Below are positions 7,086-10,871 of a stretch of 10,871 nt of DNA, in pieces. The notes under the pieces were generated by a model. That model did no database searches. It was not told the origin of the DNA and worked only from the letters and a program-made list of their open reading frames with translations. Each line of letters starts with the position of its first letter. Within the stretch, counting starts at the first letter, position 1. Source of the DNA: Bacteroidota bacterium (GTDB lineage: Bacteria > Bacteroidota > Ignavibacteria > Ignavibacteriales > Ignavibacteriaceae); NCBI GenBank assembly GCA_023433685.1, contig JAEYUD010000250.1:1-10871 (forward strand), in the 5' to 3' direction. A program made the position numbers and the translations under genes.

Positions 7086-8042
7086 ATGTTAAAGAATATG
7101 TTGGACCGGAGAGAGAGAATCGACTACGAGAAGGAGATAATCGCGCTAAAAGAGAGTATGAATGCTGTAATACTTGCCCATTATTATCAGACCGGTGATA
7201 TTCAGGATATCGCGGATTTTATAGGTGACAGTCTCGAACTTGCAAGAAAAGCCAAAGAATCGAAAGCTGACGTAATAGTTTTTTGCGGTGTGCATTTTAT
7301 GGCTGAGACAGCGAAAATTCTTAATCCTGATAAACTTGTTCTCCTGCCCGATCTTGAGGCCGGTTGTTCGCTCGCTGATAGCTGTCCCGCTGAACCATTC
7401 ACAGAATTCAAAAGCAGATACCCGGACCATCTGGTTTTAAGCTACATCAACTGTTCAGCAGAGATAAAGGCGCTAAGCGATATAATAGTCACCTCGAGCA
7501 ATGCTGAGAAGATCGTCAGGCAGTTGCCTGAGACCCAGCCGGTTATCTTCGCCCCTGACAAAAACCTCGGCAAATACATCATGAAGAAAACAGGCAGGGA
7601 AATGGTGCTGTGGGATGGTTCATGCATCGTTCACGAAACTTTCAGTGAGAGAAAGATACTTGAGCTTATGCTGGAGAATCCGGACGCGAAACTGATCGCC
7701 CACCCCGAGTGTGAAGACCACTTGCTGGATAAAGCCTGGTTTATAGGCTCCACTTCCGCGCTTCTTAAATTTGTTCAGAGTGATCCATCAGAAGAGTACA
7801 TCGTGGCTACGGAACCCGGTATCATATATCAGATGGAAAAAGCCATGCCCGGAAAGAAGTTTATTCCGGCTCCGGGTGAGGAGGAGTCATGTAACTGTAA
7901 CAACTGCCCTTACATGAAATTAAACACCATAGAAAAACTTTATAACTGCATGGTGAACAAAGCCCCTCAGATAGAATTGCCCGAAGTGATAAGGGTTAAA
8001 GCCCTCAGACCATTGGAGAAAATGCTTGAAATGAGCAAGTAA
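7086..8042 (+). CDS. nadA: Quinolinate synthase A
   Basis: This oxygen-sensitive [4Fe-4S] enzyme condenses iminoaspartate with dihydroxyacetone phosphate to quinolinate in de novo NAD synthesis. The 318 residues match the shorter NadA form. Landmarks are ILAHYYQTGDIQDIADFIGD (29-48), the cluster ligands Cys94 (EAGCSLADS), Cys209 (AHPEC) and Cys274 (CNCNNCPYMK), and the substrate-binding INCSAEIKA (121-129), ATEPG (241-245) and VTSSNA (135-140). The start at 7086 is the first in-frame ATG and has no clear Shine-Dalgarno; ATG at 7098 is an alternative. No nadB or nadC is adjacent. phhA follows after 30 bases on the same strand, so nadA appears to head the cluster even though its pathway is distinct. 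Confidence 0.96.
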   Translation: MLKNMLDRRERIDYEKEIIALKESMNAVILAHYYQTGDIQDIADFIGDSLELARKAKESKADVIVFCGVHFMAETAKILNPDKLVLLPDLEAGCSLADSCPAEPFTEFKSRYPDHLVLSYINCSAEIKALSDIIVTSSNAEKIVRQLPETQPVIFAPDKNLGKYIMKKTGREMVLWDGSCIVHETFSERKILELMLENPDAKLIAHPECEDHLLDKAWFIGSTSALLKFVQSDPSEEYIVATEPGIIYQMEKAMPGKKFIPAPGEEESCNCNNCPYMKLNTIEKLYNCMVNKAPQIELPEVIRVKALRPLEKMLEMSK

Positions 8043-8072
8043 CCGCCATCAATAACATACACGGAGATCAAT

Positions 8073-8891
8073 ATGTTCGATGACAACGAAGCTAAAGCCA
8101 TGGGCGCGTATGAAAAAGCCGCGGCTGAGGGTATAGACCCAAGGTGCATCCCGCAGACCCTTTCCGGTCTTCCCCCTGTGGGTGATCAGATAGTCACCCC
8201 GGTCTACACGGATGAAGACAACGGGACCTGGAGCTACCTCTACAACAGACAGACCGGTCTTCTCGAAGGCAGGGTCTGCGATGAGTACATTGAAGGAGTG
8301 CGGCTGATGGGGTTCGACCACAATCACATCCCCTCACTGAAACATCTGAGCCGCGTCTTAAACAAAGAGACCGGGTGGAAGATCGGCCGGGTACCCGGAC
8401 TTATTCAGGCGCAAAATTTTTTCGAACTGTTGCAGCAGCGGATATTTCCTTCGACCGATTACATCAGAGGCACAGACGAACGTGACTACACCCCGGCGCC
8501 AGACTGCTTCCATGATATTTTTGGGCACATGCCGCTTCTTACTAATCCAAGTTTCGCGAATTTCTATCAGAAGTTCGGTGAAGCCGCTCTCGCAGCCAAA
8601 GGGGAGCAGCAGATCTGGCTTGAACGGTTCCACTGGTTCACAGTTGAGTTTGGACTGATAAACACGTCACGTGGCAGACGAATCTATGGCGCTGGGATAG
8701 TTTCTTCATTTACCGAGGTGGATCACGCGCTCGGTGATGAAGTGAAGGTGATCGAGTTCGACCCTGGGAAGATAATTACCCAGGAGTATGAGGTGTGGCA
8801 TTTACAGCCTGTTCTGTTTGCTATCGACTCATTCGCGCAACTTGAAGACGGGTTTATTTCCTGGGGAAAAAAGGAAGGTATTTTGAACTAA
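8073..8891 (+). CDS. phhA: Phenylalanine 4-monooxygenase (pterin-dependent aromatic amino acid hydroxylase)
   Basis: This cytoplasmic non-haem iron enzyme hydroxylates phenylalanine to tyrosine with O2 and a tetrahydropterin cofactor. The 272 residues are the size of the single-domain bacterial enzymes, without the regulatory and tetramerisation domains of the animal forms. The iron ligands are visible: His147 and His152 in CFHDIFGHMPLL and Glu192 in RFHWFTVEFGL. VPGLIQAQNFFELL (107-120), RDYTPAPD (137-144) and INTSRGRRIYGAGIVSS (196-212) are typical of the family. GGAG at 8063-8066 lies six bases before the ATG. Its neighbours downstream supply the enzymes for a biopterin-type cofactor, which is the strongest evidence for its physiological partner. 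By sequence alone tryptophan hydroxylase activity cannot be fully excluded, but bacterial single-domain members of this length are normally Phe hydroxylases. Confidence 0.95.
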   Translation: MFDDNEAKAMGAYEKAAAEGIDPRCIPQTLSGLPPVGDQIVTPVYTDEDNGTWSYLYNRQTGLLEGRVCDEYIEGVRLMGFDHNHIPSLKHLSRVLNKETGWKIGRVPGLIQAQNFFELLQQRIFPSTDYIRGTDERDYTPAPDCFHDIFGHMPLLTNPSFANFYQKFGEAALAAKGEQQIWLERFHWFTVEFGLINTSRGRRIYGAGIVSSFTEVDHALGDEVKVIEFDPGKIITQEYEVWHLQPVLFAIDSFAQLEDGFISWGKKEGILN

Positions 8892-8897
8892 ACTCAA

Positions 8898-8935
8898 AAA
8901 AGATTGTTGTAACATATAATTAACAACAATCTTTT
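8898..8935 (+). promoter_or_regulatory. 13-bp perfect inverted repeat between phhA and bcp
   Basis: AAAAGATTGTTGT (8898-8910) and ACAACAATCTTTT (8923-8935) are perfect arms around a 12-base loop containing TATAAT (8915-8920). The right arm touches the bcp Shine-Dalgarno (GGAG, 8936-8939). As RNA it could be a weak A/U-rich terminator or attenuator after phhA. As DNA it is a dyad around a possible -10 box, the geometry of an operator. Confidence 0.55.
8915..8931 (+). repeat. TATAATTAACAACAATC motif, copy 2 (upstream of bcp)
   Basis: It matches the nadA-upstream copy at 6965-6980 in 16 positions with one extra T. Here the right part overlaps the right arm of the inverted repeat; the nadA copy lacks the left arm. 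Confidence 0.4.
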
Positions 8936-8947
8936 GGAGACCTTACA

Positions 8948-9406
8948 ATGTTAAACCCGGGTGATAAAGCACCTTATTTCGAGTTAGCGGACCAGGACGG
9001 AAAAACAGTTAAACTGACTGATTTCGCGGGGAAAACCCTTGTCCTCTATTTCTACCCCAAAGATGACACAAGCGGTTGTACTAAAGAGGCATGCAGTTTC
9101 AGGGATGAACTCCCGTCATTCGACGGTATCAATGCCTCGGTGGTTGGAGTCAGCCCCGATCCTGTAAAATCTCACAGAAAATTTGCCGACAAGTACTCAC
9201 TTAATTTCACACTTCTGAGCGACGAGAGCAAATCGATGCTCGAGGCTTACGGGGTGTGGAAAGAAAAAAGCATGTACGGCAGAAAATACATGGGTGTTGA
9301 GAGAACCACCTATATTATCGATCCCTCCGGCGTGGTGAAAAACGTATTCGCCAAAGTAAAAGTTGACGGACACTCCGAAGAAGTGAAGAAAGCCCTGAGC
9401 GAATAG
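8948..9406 (+). CDS. bcp: Thioredoxin-dependent thiol peroxidase (peroxiredoxin, BCP/PrxQ type)
   Basis: The 152-residue cytoplasmic peroxiredoxin reduces H2O2 and organic hydroperoxides using thioredoxin. LYFYPKDDTSGCTKEAC contains the peroxidatic Cys44 and the resolving Cys49 five residues later, the atypical 2-Cys BCP/PrxQ arrangement (Cys45/Cys50 in E. coli). GVSPDPVKSHRKFADKY, LLSDESKSMLEAYGVWKEK and ERTTYIIDPSG are conserved family segments. GGAG at 8936-8939 lies eight bases before ATG. It sits between phhA and the pterin genes. Tetrahydropterins autoxidise to yield peroxide, and an uncoupled hydroxylase can do the same, so a protective role for this cluster is a reasonable inference, though bcp also occurs alone in many genomes. 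Confidence 0.95.
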   Translation: MLNPGDKAPYFELADQDGKTVKLTDFAGKTLVLYFYPKDDTSGCTKEACSFRDELPSFDGINASVVGVSPDPVKSHRKFADKYSLNFTLLSDESKSMLEAYGVWKEKSMYGRKYMGVERTTYIIDPSGVVKNVFAKVKVDGHSEEVKKALSE

Positions 9407-9409
9407 AAG

Positions 9410-9826
9410 ATGGGACGCAAGATCTTCGTTTCACGCAGGGAAGTGTTTTCTTCTGCCCACCGGCTTTATAACCCCGCCTTCAGCGATGAAGAGAATGAAA
9501 ACATTTATGACAAGTGTAACAATTACCATGGACACGGGCATAATTACGTGCTCGAAGTGGTGGTTGAAGGCGAGATCGACGACTCAACCGGGTACGTTAT
9601 CGATCTTAAAAAACTCAAGAAGATCATAATCGAGAACGTCATCCGGAAAGTTGATCACAAGCACCTGAACTTTGATGTTGACTTTATGAAAGATGTTATC
9701 CCCACAGCCGAGAACATAGCCGTAAAAATATGGGATCAGCTTGTGGACAAGATAACACAAGGCAAGCTCTACAAGATCAAGTTGTATGAGACTGAGAATA
9801 ACTATGTTGAATATTTTGGAGATTAG
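9410..9826 (+). CDS. ptpS: 6-pyruvoyl-tetrahydropterin synthase (PTPS; QueD superfamily)
   Basis: The 138-residue enzyme converts 7,8-dihydroneopterin triphosphate to 6-pyruvoyl-tetrahydropterin. Zinc ligands His17 (SSAHRLY), His42 and His44 (HGHGHNY), the catalytic Cys36 (DKCNNYHGHGHNY), the Asp82-His83 pair (VDHKHLNFDV) and the pterin-anchoring Glu127 (YETENN) keep the same relative spacing as rat PTPS (His23, Cys42, His48, His50, Asp88-His89, Glu133). TAENIAVKIWDQL and LYKIKLYETENN also resemble the animal enzyme more than E. coli QueD. The alternative is 6-carboxytetrahydropterin synthase (QueD, queuosine pathway). No queC, queE or queF is in view, and the neighbours phhA and folE favour PTPS. 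The start ATG is three bases after the bcp stop and the next gene begins two bases after its own stop, so translation is probably coupled. Confidence 0.88.
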   Translation: MGRKIFVSRREVFSSAHRLYNPAFSDEENENIYDKCNNYHGHGHNYVLEVVVEGEIDDSTGYVIDLKKLKKIIIENVIRKVDHKHLNFDVDFMKDVIPTAENIAVKIWDQLVDKITQGKLYKIKLYETENNYVEYFGD

Positions 9827-9831
9827 ATTTG
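9818..9831 (+). promoter_or_regulatory. RBS that fixes the TTG start of folE
   Basis: GGAG (9818-9821) lies seven bases before TTG at 9829-9831. It overlaps the end of the PTPS gene. The next Met in frame (residue 64) lies well inside the folded enzyme, so TTG is the start. Confidence 0.7.
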
Positions 9832-10404
9832 GATCTGGAAAAAGTACAGGGCCTCGTAGAGACCATATTAAATGAGATCGGGGAGAACCCCGAAAGAGAG
9901 GGTTTGGTAAAAACCCCAAAAAGAGTGGCAAAAGCTTACGAATACCTCACTTCAGGCTACCACAAAGACATACACAAAGTGCTTAATGACGCCATCTTCA
10001 CTGAAAATTATGATGAGATGGTACTCGTTAAAGACATCGATTTTTACAGCATGTGCGAACATCACATGCTTCCGTTCTTCGGTAAGGTACACATAGCATA
10101 CATCCCTGACGGCAAAATTGTAGGACTCAGCAAACTCCCCAGGATCGTTGATGTTTTCGCGAGAAGACTTCAGGTTCAGGAGAGGATGACAAAAGAGATA
10201 GCCGACACAATAAACCAGTACCTGAAACCAAAAGGCGTGGCGGTGGTCTCCGAGGCTTATCACATGTGCATGATGATGCGCGGAGTTGAGAAGCAAAATT
10301 CATCAACCACTTCTTCTTCAATGCTCGGGGTTTTCAAGGAAGATCCGAAGACCAGACTTGAATTCCTCAGTCTCATCAGACCCGGCAGCAAGTCACTATT
10401 ATGA
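9829..10404 (+). CDS. folE: GTP cyclohydrolase I
   Basis: The 191-residue enzyme makes 7,8-dihydroneopterin triphosphate from GTP, the shared first step of folate and tetrahydrobiopterin synthesis. The zinc ligands Cys76 and His79 (SMCEHHMLPFFG) and Cys147 (AYHMCMMMRG) have the exact spacing of E. coli Cys110, His113 and Cys181. The catalytic His78 and His145 are also present, as are VGLSKLPRIVDVFARRLQVQ (98-117) and QNSSTTSSSMLGVF (156-169). The start is TTG. The gene lies two bases after the PTPS stop and overlaps the SDR start by ATGA, so PTPS, FolE and SDR appear to be made together. That argues that its product here feeds biopterin synthesis at least as much as folate synthesis. Confidence 0.96.
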   Translation: MDLEKVQGLVETILNEIGENPEREGLVKTPKRVAKAYEYLTSGYHKDIHKVLNDAIFTENYDEMVLVKDIDFYSMCEHHMLPFFGKVHIAYIPDGKIVGLSKLPRIVDVFARRLQVQERMTKEIADTINQYLKPKGVAVVSEAYHMCMMMRGVEKQNSSTTSSSMLGVFKEDPKTRLEFLSLIRPGSKSLL

Positions 10405-10871
10405 AAAAGATATGGATTTCGGGCGCGAGCACAGGAATCGGGAGGGCTTTAACACTTGAAGCCCTCTCCCGCGGATTTAGCGTCATCGCCACCTCAAGAA
10501 ACTCAGCAAACCTGGGAGTCCTCGCTGAAGAAGCGGGACACCCGAACCTGATTACTTCCATTTGTGATGTATCCGACCCCGCAAGTATCAGGGAATTTTT
10601 CGTTCATACACTGATGAATGAAGCCCCCGACGTGCTGATCAACTGCGCGGGGATCACAACCTTTAAGGAAGCGAAAGATACAAGTTTTGAAGAAGTTGAC
10701 GCGATCATCCGGACAAATCTTACCGGGGCGGTTTGCGCAATTCAAGCCGTGCTCCCCGGAATGATCAAGAGGGGAAGTGGCGCCATTGTGAATATCAATT
10801 CCGTTGCCGCACTCGACAGGCTGAAAGCGAGCAGCATTTACTCCGCATCGAAAGCGGGACTGCTCCAGTAC
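10401..10871 (+). CDS. Short-chain dehydrogenase/reductase, N-terminal 157 residues; candidate sepiapterin reductase
   Basis: The start ATG overlaps the folE stop (ATGA) and the frame stays open to the right edge. The Rossmann motif GASTGIG (8-14) binds NAD(P)H, and Arg33 after the second strand suggests NADPH. NCAG (81-84), Asn106, the catalytic Ser134 (NINSVAA) and Tyr147-x3-Lys151 (YSASK) complete the classical SDR active site. The C-terminal substrate-specificity region is missing. Gene order after PTPS and folE suggests reduction of 6-pyruvoyl-tetrahydropterin to tetrahydrobiopterin. A sepiapterin reductase of this superfamily is known from Chlorobaculum tepidum, a relative of the suspected lineage. 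It could instead be an unrelated SDR or a dihydropteridine/dihydromonapterin reductase. The SDR call is near certain; the pterin role is inference from context. Confidence 0.85.
   Translation, partial: MKKIWISGASTGIGRALTLEALSRGFSVIATSRNSANLGVLAEEAGHPNLITSICDVSDPASIREFFVHTLMNEAPDVLINCAGITTFKEAKDTSFEEVDAIIRTNLTGAVCAIQAVLPGMIKRGSGAIVNINSVAALDRLKASSIYSASKAGLLQY

Noticed and set aside
7146..7627. Minus-strand open frames inside nadA (7146-7430, 7202-7411, 7442-7627)
   Set aside because: All lie opposite conserved nadA sequence and overlap each other in different frames; shadows.
9584..10745. Minus-strand open frames opposite PTPS, folE and the SDR
   Set aside because: Each is covered by a plus-strand gene with intact catalytic motifs; no domain or start signal supports them.
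1..10871. CRISPR arrays, insertion sequences, prophage genes, tRNA or rRNA
   Set aside because: No regularly spaced direct repeats, transposase or integrase motifs, or RNA-gene signatures were seen; the window reads as ordinary chromosome with metabolic and envelope genes.

Overview
The window looks like chromosomal DNA from a bacterium of the Bacteroidota/Chlorobiota (FCB) group, most plausibly an Ignavibacteria-like lineage. The main evidence is a secreted deacetylase ending in a type IX secretion (T9SS) sorting domain with the signature QNYPNPFNPST. A Bacteroidetes-type promoter (TTG-N20-TAAATTTG) in front of the first complete gene agrees with this. The assignment is inference; no rRNA or tRNA is present to confirm it.

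Left part (1-5698). A minus-strand MASE1 membrane-sensor gene runs off the left edge, so its output domain is not visible. Divergent from it is a long, membrane-anchored parvulin-type peptidyl-prolyl isomerase of the PpiD/SurA kind (1192-3264), closed by a hairpin-plus-T-tract terminator. Next comes a tight plus-strand run: a small outer-membrane beta-barrel protein, shikimate kinase (aroK) and 3-dehydroquinate synthase (aroB). The last two are coupled through a TTGA overlap, with aroB starting at TTG. These two enzymes catalyse steps 2 and 5 of the route to chorismate, and so to Phe, Tyr and Trp.

Middle part (5710-7085). A convergent minus-strand gene encodes the secreted polysaccharide-deacetylase-like protein with the T9SS tail. 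The 263-base gap before the next gene is rich in structure: a perfect 12-bp GC-rich hairpin, an SD-like AAGGAGGG with no ORF, a TATAATAACAACAATC motif that recurs almost unchanged in front of bcp, and an AT-rich hairpin with perfect 11-bp arms just before nadA.

Right part (7086-10871), the most interesting region. A plus-strand cluster contains nadA (quinolinate synthase), phhA (phenylalanine 4-hydroxylase), bcp (peroxiredoxin), a 6-pyruvoyl-tetrahydropterin synthase with the full animal-type catalytic set, folE (GTP cyclohydrolase I) and a short-chain dehydrogenase cut by the right edge. The folE, PTPS and SDR products match the three steps GTP -> dihydroneopterin triphosphate -> 6-pyruvoyl-tetrahydropterin -> tetrahydrobiopterin, provided the SDR is a sepiapterin-reductase-type enzyme. 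The pterin is the cofactor of the adjacent phenylalanine hydroxylase. The cluster therefore reads as a self-contained unit for tetrahydrobiopterin synthesis and Phe-to-Tyr hydroxylation, with a thiol peroxidase placed inside it. No pterin-recycling gene (carbinolamine dehydratase, dihydropteridine reductase) is visible; it may lie beyond the right edge.
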